Assembly: GCF_003815535.1 (NCBI RefSeq)
Contig: NZ_RPFZ01000001.1
Location: 2,542,001-2,606,000 of the forward strand
Direction of reading: 5' to 3'
Length of the DNA: 64,000 nucleotides
From: Aurantiacibacter spongiae
GTDB taxonomy: Bacteria > Pseudomonadota > Alphaproteobacteria > Sphingomonadales > Sphingomonadaceae
Shown: one piece after another, positions 36,826 to 45,928 of the stretch
Numbering within the stretch: position 1 is the first letter of the stretch
Layout of the letters: each line of letters begins with the position of its first letter
Translations under genes and position numbers: made by a program
The notes under the pieces: generated by a model
What the model saw: the letters and a program-made list of their open reading frames with translations, nothing else
The model's database searches: none
Told to the model about the DNA's origin: nothing

Positions 36826-37958
36826 GTGAAATCTGGAAGTCATTGGCGCTTGCCGGGATAGCGGCGGGCACTATGGCAATCGCTGCACCCGTGTTGGCGC
36901 AGGGCAATGCCGCGACGGGCGTGGAGGGACCGATCGCCAATCAGTACATCTGTGTATTCGATGGTAACGTCATCTGCCGCGGACAGGCTCGTGCGGCCGC
37001 GGCCCGCCTGGCGAACGGCAACGGTGCCCGGGTGCTTCATGTCTACGAAAACTCCATTCGCGGTTTCGCCTTCCGAGGTTCAGCGCAGGGGGCGCAGAAC
37101 ATGGCTCGCGGCAACCCTTGGATCCGCTACTGCGGGCAAGACCGAGTAGTAACGCTCGCCCCTCCTCCGGGACGCGGCGGTGGCGGCGGGGGCAGCACCA
37201 GTCCATCGCAATCGACGCCATGGGGCATAGCCCGCGTAGGTGGTGCGGGAGAGGGTCGTGGCCGGGTCGCCTGGATCATTGATACGGGAATCGACCTCGA
37301 CCATCCCGACCTTACCGTTTCCACGACCGCCAGCCGCGATTTTACCGGAGCGCGCGGCGGCCCGGACGACGATAACGGCCACGGCACGCATGTCGCCGGG
37401 ACCATCGCCGCACGAAACAACTCCATCGGCGTGGTCGGGGTTGCCGCCGGGGCTACCGTCGTCGCGGTCAAGGTCCTGAACCGGCGCGGCAGCGGCAGCT
37501 ATTCGGACATTATTGCAGGTGTCGACTATGTCGCGGGTGCAGCCGGGTCGGGGCAGGTGGCGAACATGAGCCTTGGTGGAGGCGCCTACCAGCCGCTCGA
37601 CGACGCGGTCCTGGCAGCTTCGCAGCGAGTGAAGATGGTCATCGCGGCGGGCAATGACGGAGCAGACTCTTCCGGTTCCTCTCCCGCGCGCGTCAACGGC
37701 ACGAACGTTTACACGATCAGCGCGATCGATCAGAACGACAACCTGACAAGCTGGTCGAATTACGGTTCGCCGGTCGATTACGCCGAGCCGGGCCTCAATA
37801 TCGCTTCCACCTGGAAAGATGGCGGTTACAACACCATCAGCGGCACCTCGATGGCAGCCCCTCACGCGGCGGGCATTCTGCTGCTGGGCAATATCGCGAC
37901 CGATGGCTATGCCGGTAATGACCGAGACGGCAGTCCCGATCGTATCGGGCATCGCTGA
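36826..37958 (+). CDS. Subtilisin-like serine protease (S8) with I9-like propeptide; start region frameshifted
   Basis: About 377 residues. Order: signal peptide, I9-type propeptide (YICVFDGNVICRGQARAAA), Gly-rich linker, peptidase S8 with the Asp in AWIIDTGIDLDHPDL, the His in NGHGTHVAGT and the Ser in ISGTSMAAPHAAG. The best start, GTG 36826, has AAGAGGAG ten bases upstream but reaches a stop after 11 codons. One added A in GTGAAA would give MKIWKSLALAGIAAG, a normal signal peptide. The in-frame TTG at 36762 lies in a promoter box. Secreted, function probably general proteolysis. Ends at a perfect hairpin. Confidence 0.82.
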
Positions 37959-38001
37959 AGCAGCAAAACCGTTCCGCGGGACGGCGAAGTAATTGACGTT
38001 G

Positions 38002-38042
38002 ACCGCCCGTTCATTGCTCCATGGCAATGAACGGGCGGTTTC
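38002..38042 (+). terminator. Perfect 16-bp hairpin terminator after the protease
   Basis: ACCGCCCGTTCATTGC (38002-38017) pairs exactly with GCAATGAACGGGCGGT (38024-38039), loop TCCATG, followed by TTCG. The stem is unusually long. It lies between the protease stop and the racemase-like gene; the ATG in its loop (38021) is not a start codon. Confidence 0.85.
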
Positions 38043-38071
38043 GTGAACGACGACGAAGCAGGGGAAGACAG

Positions 38072-38767
38072 GTGCGAAAGCTGGGCTTGATTGGCGGAAT
38101 GAGCTGGGTTTCGACGCGCACCTATTACGATTGCATCAATCGCATCGTACAGCGCCATCGCGGCCCCCGTTCCTCGGCTCCGATGCTGATCGAAAGCCTC
38201 GATTTCGAACGGATCTACAAGCTGCAAACGTCGGAGGACTGGAAGCGCGGAGCCCAAGTTCTGACCGACAGCGCCCGGCGCCTGGCCGAAGCTGGTGCGC
38301 AGATGATCGTCATCGGGGCGAACTCCATGCACAAGGTCTTCGAGGACGTGCAGGCGGGCGTGGACGTGCCGATCCTTCACATCGCGGAGTGCGTCGGCAA
38401 AAGGATGGAGCAGGAGGGTGTCCGGCGTGCAGCCCTGATCGGGACGCGCAACGTGATGACGGAAAGCTTCTACCGCCGGCGTCTCGTGGCGCATGGTGTC
38501 GACCTGTTGCCTCCGGACATGGGAAATGTCGAGATGCTTGATTCCATCATCTACGACGAACTGATGGTCGGGCGAGCGACGCGAGGGGCGGAGCGCGCGT
38601 TGAAGTCCATGTTCACCGATCTCGAGAAGGACGGCGCCGAGGCGGTCGTTCTTGCCTGTACCGAGCTTGAGCAGGTGGTGGATACCGATGCCAACGTCCT
38701 GCCCGTTTTCGATTGCACCCGCATTCATGCAGAAGCCGCGGCAGAGTGGATCATGGGCGACGAATAG
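38072..38767 (+). CDS. Aspartate/glutamate racemase-like protein lacking one catalytic residue
   Basis: 231 residues from the GTG at 38072, with GGGGAAG upstream; the longer frame starts in the terminator loop. Residues 1-12 read RKLGLIGGMSW, the Asp/Glu racemase signature. The second active residue is present (VVLACTELEQ). The first position, Cys in most racemases and Thr in E. coli YgeA (CTNTMH), is Ala in IGANSMHKVF. It may have altered stereochemistry or not racemise at all. It resembles YgeA in most other blocks (LIGTRNVMTESFYRRRL). Confidence 0.8.
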   Translation: MRKLGLIGGMSWVSTRTYYDCINRIVQRHRGPRSSAPMLIESLDFERIYKLQTSEDWKRGAQVLTDSARRLAEAGAQMIVIGANSMHKVFEDVQAGVDVPILHIAECVGKRMEQEGVRRAALIGTRNVMTESFYRRRLVAHGVDLLPPDMGNVEMLDSIIYDELMVGRATRGAERALKSMFTDLEKDGAEAVVLACTELEQVVDTDANVLPVFDCTRIHAEAAAEWIMGDE

Positions 38768-38836
38768 GCGCTTTTCTGCGCTGTTCCCGCCCTGTTCCCG
38801 TTGCCTGAAAACCGGCTGCTACCTAGCGCTGATCGC

Positions 38837-39997
38837 ATGATCCGTGCACCGTATGCCGCCGACCCCGCAATGACACGCGGACGCGAATTCGATCAACCGG
38901 GCGACGGTGCGCGCGGTCCGCGGACGGCATTCCAGCGGGACCGGGACCGGATCATCCATTCCATTGCTTTTCGCCGGTTGGCCGGGAAGACCCAGGTTTT
39001 CGTCGCGCCGGACGGCGACCATTACCGGGTCCGGCTGACCCATAGCCTCGAGGTAGCGCAGATCGGGCGGGTGATCGCTCGCGAATTGCGGGCAGACGAG
39101 GATCTCACCGAAGCCCTGTGCCTCGCGCACGATCTCGGGCATCCGCCATTCGGCCACTCGGGGGAGGACGCTCTCGACGCTGCGCTCCACAACCGGGGCG
39201 GCTTCGATCACAACGGGCACACGTTGCGAACCGTCATGCGTCTGGACAGCCCCTATTGTGGCATATCGGGTCTCAACCTGTCCTGGGAGACACTGGAAGG
39301 TTTGGCCAAGCACAACGGGCCGGTCGCGACGCCCGGCTGGGCGCTCAGGGAACTCGACGAGCAATTTCCGCTCGATCTTCGCCAGTGGCCCTCGCTGGAA
39401 GCACAGATTGCCGCGCTGGCGGACGACATCGCTTACGATAATCACGATATAGACGACGGGCTTCGTGCCGGCTTCCTCGATCTCGACGACCTGCTGACGC
39501 TCGATTTCGTGGCCGAGCACTGGCGCGATGCAGAACGTCGCTTCCCTGGAGCGCCACGGGAGGCGCTTCTGCGCGAGCTGGTCCGCAGTCAGATCGGGAC
39601 CATGGTGAACGACGTGATCGAAACCACGCGCAGCAAGCTCGAAGGCATGGAATCCCCCGCTCAGATACGCGAAGCGAACGCCGCCGTAGCCACGTTCAGC
39701 AGCGCCATGGCGCAGCGTGAAAGAGCGCTCAAACGCTTCATGTACGCCAGGCTTTATCATCACGGCGAACAAAGGGAGACAGCGTCGCGCGCCCGCGCCC
39801 TGGTCGCCCGCCTTTACGCCGCGTACGACCAGCAGCCCTCGCTGATGACGCAGGGCTGGACCGACGGGGCACCCGCCCGGGAACCTCAGCGCGCTCGGCA
39901 TATCGCCGATTTCATTGCCGGAATGACCGATCGTTTCGCAATCGATCAGTATGCTCGCATTTTTGGCGAGCGACCGCAGGGTTTGTCAAATGTCTGA
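38837..39997 (+). CDS. dgt: dGTP triphosphohydrolase-like HD protein
   Basis: 386 residues from the Met at 38837; an upstream TTG at 38801 has no support. HD-domain motifs in order: RRLAGKTQVF, HYRVRLTHSLEVAQIGR, CLAHDLGHPPFGHSGE (His-Asp), and SLEAQIAALADDIAYDNHDIDDG. These are the dGTPase type 2 deoxyguanosinetriphosphate triphosphohydrolase family, which hydrolyses dNTPs to nucleoside and triphosphate. The last 8 bases overlap the next gene. Cytosolic. Confidence 0.93.
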   Translation: MIRAPYAADPAMTRGREFDQPGDGARGPRTAFQRDRDRIIHSIAFRRLAGKTQVFVAPDGDHYRVRLTHSLEVAQIGRVIARELRADEDLTEALCLAHDLGHPPFGHSGEDALDAALHNRGGFDHNGHTLRTVMRLDSPYCGISGLNLSWETLEGLAKHNGPVATPGWALRELDEQFPLDLRQWPSLEAQIAALADDIAYDNHDIDDGLRAGFLDLDDLLTLDFVAEHWRDAERRFPGAPREALLRELVRSQIGTMVNDVIETTRSKLEGMESPAQIREANAAVATFSSAMAQRERALKRFMYARLYHHGEQRETASRARALVARLYAAYDQQPSLMTQGWTDGAPAREPQRARHIADFIAGMTDRFAIDQYARIFGERPQGLSNV

Positions 39998-40697
39998 CTT
40001 CGGGCGGGTGTTGCTGGTTGGCGCGACGGGACTTGTCGGGCGCGCTATCCTGACCCGGTCGATCGATCTGCCGAAGATACGTTTGCAAGCCCTGGCTCGC
40101 CGCGAGATACCCCTGCCTCGCGGAGCGCGCATGGAGTTGGTCCTGGCCGACGCGGAGGATTGGCCGGCTATCATCGCGACCCTGCAACCCGATGCCGTAA
40201 TCTGCGCGCTCGGCACGACGCGGACCAAGGCCGGAAGCCGCGAGGCTTTCCGCGCGGTGGATCATGACCTGGTCATGGACGTCGCGAACGCGGCGAAAGC
40301 GAACGAGGCCACGCATTTCGTCATGGTCTCCGCAGCCGGGGCCGATGCAGCATCGCGCAATTTCTATTTACGGACCAAAGGGGAAACGGAAGAGGCCGTG
40401 CGTGCACTGAAGTTTTCACGCCTCGACATCCTTCGTCCAGGCCTGTTGCGCGGGCGACGCGCTGGAGACCGGCGCCCCCTTGAATCTCTTGCGCAGCTTG
40501 CCGCCCCTATCGTCGACCCTTTCCTTCGTGGGGGGAGGGCAAGGTATCGTTCGATCCCGACGGAGACCGTAGCCAAGGCCGCCTTGCAAGGAGCGAGCGC
40601 GAAAGCCCGCGGTTCGTTCGTCCACGCCAATGACGGTATCGCTCGTCTGGCGAGAGACCTGGACCGGCGCATGGCCTCCACGCCTCATTCGGGCTAG
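39990..40697 (+). CDS. NAD(P)-binding oxidoreductase, HTATIP2/SDR-like
   Basis: 235 residues. The N-terminal Rossmann motif is RVLLVGATGLVGRAILTR. A later YLRTKGETEEAVRALKFSRLDILRPGLLRG matches the NAD(P)-binding NmrA/HTATIP2-type atypical SDR family, with the YxxxK-like YLRTK. Substrate unknown. It overlaps the dgt gene by 8 bases (ATG at 39990), so it is translationally coupled to it. It ends with a short polar tail. Possibly an NADPH-sensing protein instead of an enzyme. Confidence 0.82.
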   Translation: MSDFGRVLLVGATGLVGRAILTRSIDLPKIRLQALARREIPLPRGARMELVLADAEDWPAIIATLQPDAVICALGTTRTKAGSREAFRAVDHDLVMDVANAAKANEATHFVMVSAAGADAASRNFYLRTKGETEEAVRALKFSRLDILRPGLLRGRRAGDRRPLESLAQLAAPIVDPFLRGGRARYRSIPTETVAKAALQGASAKARGSFVHANDGIARLARDLDRRMASTPHSG

Positions 40698-40718
40698 GCC
40701 ATTCCCCAGGAGGCAGAG

Positions 40719-41180
40719 ATGTGGAACACGATTTTCGGTATGGCGAACCTGTGGGCCTTGCTCGCCTGGACGGTGTTGATCGCCCTGCCGCGAAAGCCGG
40801 TATCGCTCTCGGCTTTGATGTATGCCGGTGTCGGGCTGCTCTGCCTCGCCTACGTCCTGCTGGTGGCACTTGTTCTGGGGGGTCTGGTCCACACCGGGGG
40901 AGAGCAAGGCGCAATATCCTTTACCTCCGTCCCCGGCGTTCGAGCGATCTTTTCTACCGATGCCGGCGTCACAATTGGCTGGATACACTATCTCGCGCTT
41001 GATCTGTTCGCCGGCCTTTGGATCGCACGCGATGCAGAAGCAAAAGCCTATTCGCGCCTGCTGCAAGCCCCTGTCCTTCTGCTTACCTTCATGGCCGGAC
41101 CGGCGGGGTTGGGTGTATGGCTGCTCGTTCGAGAAGGGCGCGCCCGCGCCGTCGCGGGACCGCGGAAGCGATTGCGTTGA
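40719..41180 (+). CDS. ABA4-like membrane protein
   Basis: 153 residues with four membrane helices (about 4-23, 30-55, 88-103, 118-138). The pattern FGMANLWALLAWTVLIALPR... GWIHYLALDLFAGLWIARD matches the ABA4-like family (DUF4281), named for the plant protein needed for neoxanthin synthesis. Bacterial members occur in carotenoid-producing organisms, but no reaction is established. It is 21 bases after the oxidoreductase gene and its stop (TGA) overlaps the TTG of the methyltransferase gene. Confidence 0.85.
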   Translation: MWNTIFGMANLWALLAWTVLIALPRKPVSLSALMYAGVGLLCLAYVLLVALVLGGLVHTGGEQGAISFTSVPGVRAIFSTDAGVTIGWIHYLALDLFAGLWIARDAEAKAYSRLLQAPVLLLTFMAGPAGLGVWLLVREGRARAVAGPRKRLR

Positions 41181-41773
41181 AACGTCACGCCCCTGCCGCC
41201 GACCGCAATTGTCTGCCGATCGCGAGGGAACTCGCGCGCGACCTGCCGGGCCGCGGAACGATTTTGGAGGTGGCGAGCGGAACCGGTCAGCATGCGGTCA
41301 CCTTCGCAAGGGCGTTCAAGCGATTGATCTGGCAGCCCAGCGACTGCAGCGGCGATGCGCTCGCGTCAATCGCCGCCTGGCGCGCCGACAGCGAATGCAC
41401 CAACCTTCTGTCACCGCTAGCACTCGACGCCGCTTCGCCTGAATGGCCCGTCGAAAAGGTCGATGCCATGGTTTGCATAAACATGGTCCACATCAGTGCG
41501 CCGGAGACGACCGAAGGCCTGTTCGCCGGTGCGGGTCGGCTGCTCGCGGCAGGAGACCCGTTGATACTCTACGGCCCGTTTTTTGAAGAAGGCGTCGATA
41601 CGGCGTCGTCCAATATCGCCTTCGACGAAAGTCTCAGGGCGCGCGATGCGTCCTGGGGTCTGCGCCGCGTGGAATGGGTGGATTCGCTTGCGAGACGGTT
41701 TTCGTTCATTCGCGCCCGCCGCGCTCAGTTGCCGGCGAACAATATTCTGCTCGTCTATCGTAAGGAAGCCTGA
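41177..41773 (+). CDS. DUF938 SAM-dependent methyltransferase-like protein
   Basis: 198 residues if TTG 41177 is used; it forms a TTGA overlap with the preceding stop. The first residues KRHAPAADRN are the DUF938 start. SAM-binding Gly motif: ILEVASGTGQHAVTFA. A second block is VCINMVHIS. DUF938 proteins are unassigned methyltransferase-fold proteins, related to METTL26. Co-translation with the ABA4-like protein raises the possibility of a shared pathway, which is only inference. Confidence 0.85.
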   Translation: MKRHAPAADRNCLPIARELARDLPGRGTILEVASGTGQHAVTFARAFKRLIWQPSDCSGDALASIAAWRADSECTNLLSPLALDAASPEWPVEKVDAMVCINMVHISAPETTEGLFAGAGRLLAAGDPLILYGPFFEEGVDTASSNIAFDESLRARDASWGLRRVEWVDSLARRFSFIRARRAQLPANNILLVYRKEA

Positions 41774-41828
41774 CCGGCTGAACGACATCGCAGCCGTGAC
41801 CTTCGCAGATCGGTGTTTCCGACGCGCG

Positions 41829-41954
41829 TCAGGTCGCCCTGTCGACGTCGTTTGCCAGGGATTCCAGATCCTGACCCATGCCGCGCACGGTATTGCAGGC
41901 AGTGGCGCCGAAAGCGAGAGCACCCAAGGCGACGGCGATTACTATCTTTCGCAT
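41829..41954 (-). CDS. Entericidin A/B family lipoprotein
   Basis: 41 residues: signal MRKIVIAVALGALAFGATAC with lipobox GATAC-like ending at Cys20, followed by NTVRGMGQDLESLANDVDRAT. This is the entericidin pattern of a tiny lipoprotein with N-T-V-x-G-x-G-x-D. The ribosome site CAGGAG is six bases before the ATG, an excellent match. In enterics entericidin A/B form an antidote/toxin pair; here only one is present, as usual in alphaproteobacteria, where its role is unclear (envelope stress). Missed by length-filtered gene callers. Confidence 0.88.
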   Translation of the reverse strand: MRKIVIAVALGALAFGATACNTVRGMGQDLESLANDVDRAT

Positions 41955-42015
41955 GTAAAACTCCTGAACCCGACTGCCCGCCGCTCTCGGACGAAAAGCC
42001 TTGCTTGTCCAGCCG

Positions 42016-42954
42016 TTAACCGCCGATGACTTCGTGCCGATCCCGCAGCCGCCGGCGTCGCAAAATGCTTTCGCGCCAGGTTATGATGATTCCGGCCAGG
42101 ACGACGAGGGGAGCGCCCAGCCAGGTCCACACGGTCGGCAAAGTGGCGAAGATCAGCCAGCCGTAGAGGGTCGCCCAGATCAGACCCGAATAATCCATCA
42201 CAATGACACTGGAGACCTCTCCATAACGCAGGGCAAGCGTCACCAAAACCTGACCGGCGGTTCCCGCCAGACCGATGCCCAGCAGGATCAGCCACTGGGT
42301 CGATGTATGTTCCGTCGCAACGAACGGCAGTACGGGTGCTGTCACCACGACGCTGGTGAAGGCGAACCAGAAGACGATCACCATCGGCTTGTCCGTTCGG
42401 CTGAGATCGCGGATCTGGATCGAGATAAGGGCGAGCATGAATGCGCCTCCCAGAGCGACGAGCGCACCGACAAGCGGCACATGCCCGCCGCCCGGCTGTG
42501 CGATGACCAGTACCCCTGCGAAACCGGCGATAACCGCAGACCAGCGCCACTTCCCCACATGTTCGCCCAGTAAGGTGGCGGACAGGATGACGGCCCAGAT
42601 CGAGGACGTGAAGTTGAAGGTGGTCGCTTCCGCCAGCGGCAGGAGGATGACGCCGCCGAAATTGAATGCCATGCCCACCAGACCGTAGCCCGCGCGGATC
42701 GCATGGGAGCGCGGCCGTGCTGTCCTCAGGGTCGAGAGGCCGCCCGCGAGCATCGCCCAGCCGAGCAGTATCGGGACGGATACCGCCTGCCGCCAGAACA
42801 CGATTTCGACGATATGTATGCCGCTTTCGGAAGCCAGCTTGATGAACATGGCCATTGTCCCGAAGGCGGCGATGCCAGCGATCCGGAGGATCAGAGCGAG
42901 AACGGGATTGTCGTCGGATGGATTGCCGGTCGCGGGAGCCACGGCCGCTGCCAT
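42016..42954 (-). CDS. EamA-family (DMT) transporter
   Basis: 312 residues from the Met at 42954. Ten membrane helices in two five-helix halves (two EamA domains), with KLASESGIHIVEIVFWRQ near the start. The first half ends near VLVIAQPGGGH and the second contains VVVTAPVLPFVATEH and SSVIVMDYSGLIWATLYGWLIF. Members export metabolites or drugs or import nucleotide sugars; the substrate cannot be read. A second EamA gene lies 2 kb away but its sequence differs. The short frame extension to 43029 is not supported. Confidence 0.88.
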   Translation of the reverse strand: MAAAVAPATGNPSDDNPVLALILRIAGIAAFGTMAMFIKLASESGIHIVEIVFWRQAVSVPILLGWAMLAGGLSTLRTARPRSHAIRAGYGLVGMAFNFGGVILLPLAEATTFNFTSSIWAVILSATLLGEHVGKWRWSAVIAGFAGVLVIAQPGGGHVPLVGALVALGGAFMLALISIQIRDLSRTDKPMVIVFWFAFTSVVVTAPVLPFVATEHTSTQWLILLGIGLAGTAGQVLVTLALRYGEVSSVIVMDYSGLIWATLYGWLIFATLPTVWTWLGAPLVVLAGIIITWRESILRRRRLRDRHEVIGG

Positions 42955-43016
42955 AGGGCAGGCGACCAAACGTTCAAGCGCCGCGATCCGTTGCACCTGT
43001 ATCGGACAGTCGTCAT

Positions 43017-43262
43017 ATGCAAGCCGCAATGCACGAGCCCGACTTCATCCTGTTCGCCAGCGACGCGACGATTTACGGGCTTTTCGGAATGGGCTTGCTT
43101 GTGCTCTCGCTCGTTTGCGCCATCGGCGACCGGCGTCGGCGCAATCGGCGACACATCGACCGGGTCGGCATCATGCCCTGGCGCGATCTGGGTGCGCTGA
43201 CCGGCTTTGCCGGGCTGGTGCTGCTCGCATTTGCGGCGACCGGATGGCTCGCCGGCGGATAA
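43017..43262 (+). CDS. Small two-helix membrane protein
   Basis: 81 residues from 43017 (77 from 43029). Two hydrophobic helices (about 14-36 and 60-77) surround the basic loop IGDRRRRNRRHIDRVG. A function is not recognised. It is divergent from the EamA gene, with the two starts about 60 bases apart, and converges with cpaF. The basic loop suggests the loop is cytoplasmic. Reality is likely but moderate. Confidence 0.55.
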   Translation: MQAAMHEPDFILFASDATIYGLFGMGLLVLSLVCAIGDRRRRNRRHIDRVGIMPWRDLGALTGFAGLVLLAFAATGWLAGG

Positions 43263-43272
43263 GGGCGAAAGT

Positions 43273-44799
43273 CTAGAGACACGCCTCCAGATAAGCCTGA
43301 TCGAAGCCGAACTGCCGGGCCTTCTCGAGAGTGTAGGGCCTGAGACCCGAGGAACGGAATTCGCCGATGATCTTGCCGTCGTCGCCCTCATCCAGATATT
43401 CGAAGTTGAACAGCTCCTGCGTCACGATCACGTCGCCTTCCATGCCGATCACCTCGGTGACATTGGTAGTGCGGCGCGACCCGTCGCGCAGGCGCTTCAC
43501 CTGCACGATCAGGTCGACCGATTCGGCGATCTGACGACTGATGGCTTCCTTCGGGATCTTGATGTCGCCCATCAGGATCATGTTCTCCATACGGCCCAGG
43601 CATTCGCGCGGGCTGTTTGCGTGGAGCGTACACATCGAGCCGTCGTGGCCGGTGTTCATGGCGGCGAGAAGGTCGAAACATTCCGCGCCACGAATTTCGC
43701 CGAGGATGATGCGGTCCGGCCGCATACGCAGGGCGTTCTTCACGAGGTCGCCGATGGTGATGGCCCCCTGGCCCTCAAGGTTGGGAGGACGCGTCTCCAG
43801 CGGCAGCCAATGCGGCTGCTGGAGACGGAGTTCGGCCGCGTCCTCGATCGTCAGCACGCGCTCGCCGGGGTCGATCATCTTCGACAGGGCGTTGAGCATC
43901 GTCGTCTTGCCCGAGCCGGTACCGCCCGAGATCACGATGTTCATGCGGCTGGCACCGGCAATCTTGAGCGCGGTACACATTTTGTCGTTCATCGAATCCC
44001 ACCCCTTCAGGTTATCGAGGGTGATGGGCTTTTCGGAGAACTTGCGAATGGAGATGGCTGTGCCTCGAAGGCTCAGCGGCGGAACGATCACGTTGACGCG
44101 GCTGCCGTCCTTCAGACGCGCGTCCGCCAGTGGCGTGGTCTGGTCGACGCGGCGACCGACCTGGTTCACGATGCGTTGGGCAATCTGGAACAGGTGCTGT
44201 TCGTCGCGGAACTTGATCGGCGCGACGACCAGTTTGCCCTTCTTTTCGATGTAGGTCTGATCCGGACCATTGACCATGATGTCGGTAACGTCAGGATCGT
44301 GCAGCAACTCTTCGAGCGGACCGAAGCCGAGCAGTTCGTCGATCAGTACCTTTTCGAGCGCGAATTGCTCGCGCCGGTTCAGCGTGACCTTCAACTCGGC
44401 CAGCACTTCCATGATGATCGGACGGAATTCCTCGCTCAATTCTTCCTTGCTGAGCGTTGCGGCAGCCTCGGGATCGACGCGCTCCAGCAGGCGGGGAAGC
44501 ACCTGCTCCTTGATCTTGTGAACGCTTGCCTCGAACCCGCCGACTTCCTGGTTCTCGTGAACCGCATTGGAACGGTCTGCCAGACGTGACATCGCATCGT
44601 CGTGACGCGAGGGTGCGGGCTTCTGCGCCTCGCCCCCTTCGGGTAGCGGCGGGAACTGTTCTCCGCCGGGGGCAAGCGTTGCATCGTCGCCGCCGGGCGA
44701 TCCGGAGCCGCCGCCGCGCATCGGCTTGGCGACACCGAAGCTGGGGCGCGCGCCCTTGCCCATACCGCCTGCGCCATTCTTGCGTCCGAAAGCGCTCAT
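43273..44799 (-). CDS. cpaF: Tad/Flp pilus assembly ATPase CpaF
   Basis: 508 residues. N-terminal about 85 residues are Gly/Pro-rich and disordered; then the CpaF N-domain (VHKIKEQVLPRLLERVDPE), the type II/IV secretion ATPase with Walker A ISGGTGSGKTT, Walker B-like RPDRIILGEIRGAECFDLL, and the conserved NTGHDGSMCTLHANSPRECLGRME. It powers Flp/Tad pilus assembly or retraction. It is isolated: no other cpa/tad gene, pilin or TadB/C is in the window, which is unusual because cpaF normally lies in one operon. Confidence 0.93.
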   Translation of the reverse strand: MSAFGRKNGAGGMGKGARPSFGVAKPMRGGGSGSPGGDDATLAPGGEQFPPLPEGGEAQKPAPSRHDDAMSRLADRSNAVHENQEVGGFEASVHKIKEQVLPRLLERVDPEAAATLSKEELSEEFRPIIMEVLAELKVTLNRREQFALEKVLIDELLGFGPLEELLHDPDVTDIMVNGPDQTYIEKKGKLVVAPIKFRDEQHLFQIAQRIVNQVGRRVDQTTPLADARLKDGSRVNVIVPPLSLRGTAISIRKFSEKPITLDNLKGWDSMNDKMCTALKIAGASRMNIVISGGTGSGKTTMLNALSKMIDPGERVLTIEDAAELRLQQPHWLPLETRPPNLEGQGAITIGDLVKNALRMRPDRIILGEIRGAECFDLLAAMNTGHDGSMCTLHANSPRECLGRMENMILMGDIKIPKEAISRQIAESVDLIVQVKRLRDGSRRTTNVTEVIGMEGDVIVTQELFNFEYLDEGDDGKIIGEFRSSGLRPYTLEKARQFGFDQAYLEACL

Positions 44800-45020
44800 C
44801 GTGTGCCCCTCGATTGTCCGTTCGTGACAGGGCGGCGATCCGGCCGCTCCGTAGTGTCCGCCTTGTCGCCGAGTTTGGTGAACAATTCGCTAAGGTCGGC
44901 CACCGTGCAGCGTCGAAGGGGAGCCTGCGGCACTCCGGCCGTCGCCATCTTTCCGCCATTGTCATGGCGCCAAGCAAACCCTATCGGCACCCGTCGCCCT
45001 GGAAGGAAAGTTTCTCCGCC

Positions 45021-45926
45021 ATGCAACAATCGGACCGTGCCGGGCTGCTGTTCGCGCTTGCTGGTTTCTGCTGCCTTTCGGTCGGCGATGCGGTCGTAAA
45101 GGGGATGGCAGACGAGTGGCCGGCCACCGCGATCGCGGCCCTTCGCTACGTCATGGGAGCAATCGGTCTATCGGCGATCCTGCTGGCACGGGAAGGGATG
45201 GCTCCGTTCCGGACTATCCCGAAACCCGGTATCCAGTGGCTGCGCGGTCTGGGGGTCGCGGTGGCGACAGTGTGCTTCTTTACCGGCGTGTGGCTGATGC
45301 CATTGGCGGACGCCGCCTCCATCACCTTCATGCAACCGATGCTCACCGCGGTACTCGCTGCGGCGTTCCTGGGGGAACGACTGCGAACCACCGCCGTGAT
45401 CGCCACCATAGTCGCGTTCGGCGGGGTTTTGATCGTACTGCGCCCGAATTTCCTCGCCATCGGTCCTGCCGCCCTGCTGCCGCTGGTCGCCGCGTTCGGC
45501 ATGGCCATCCTGATGACCGCGAACCGTGCGGCGCGCGGATCGGGGAGTGCCCTGGCCATGCAGGCTTATATCGCCTGCTTCGCCGCGCCCCTCCTCGTCG
45601 GCTTCGCAGTCGTCGGTCACGTCAGCGGTGTCGAGGAGTTTGCGGTGGACTGGCCCGAATGGCACGTCATCGCCCGCTGCGCCTTTGTCGCGGTATCGGC
45701 AAGTCTGGCGCATGGGCTTGTCTACATGGGCACCGAGCGAGCCGGCGCGGCAACGGTCGCGCCGATGACCTACGGGCAGTTGCTGGTGGCGATCACTCTC
45801 GGCTGGCTTTTTTTCGACGAGGTGCCCGACCTCGTCACCCTGCTGGGCGCTGCAATCATCATCGGCTCCGGCCTGTGGCTGTGGCGGGACGGGCGCAACC
45901 GCCGGCCGGAGGATGTGGCGCGCTGA
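45021..45926 (+). CDS. EamA-family (DMT) transporter
   Basis: 301 residues from the ATG at 45021, with GGAAGGAAAG upstream. Ten hydrophobic helices in two EamA units; GLLFALAGFCCLSVGDAVVKGMA and LRYVMGAIGLSAILL at the start, SITFMQPMLTAVLAAAFLGERL in the middle, and TYGQLLVAITLGWLFFDEVPD at the end, each typical of the family. Substrate unknown. It is divergent from cpaF (221-base gap) and converges with the GT39 gene, leaving only 2 bases between the stop codons. Confidence 0.9.
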   Translation: MQQSDRAGLLFALAGFCCLSVGDAVVKGMADEWPATAIAALRYVMGAIGLSAILLAREGMAPFRTIPKPGIQWLRGLGVAVATVCFFTGVWLMPLADAASITFMQPMLTAVLAAAFLGERLRTTAVIATIVAFGGVLIVLRPNFLAIGPAALLPLVAAFGMAILMTANRAARGSGSALAMQAYIACFAAPLLVGFAVVGHVSGVEEFAVDWPEWHVIARCAFVAVSASLAHGLVYMGTERAGAATVAPMTYGQLLVAITLGWLFFDEVPDLVTLLGAAIIIGSGLWLWRDGRNRRPEDVAR

Positions 45927-45928
45927 AC

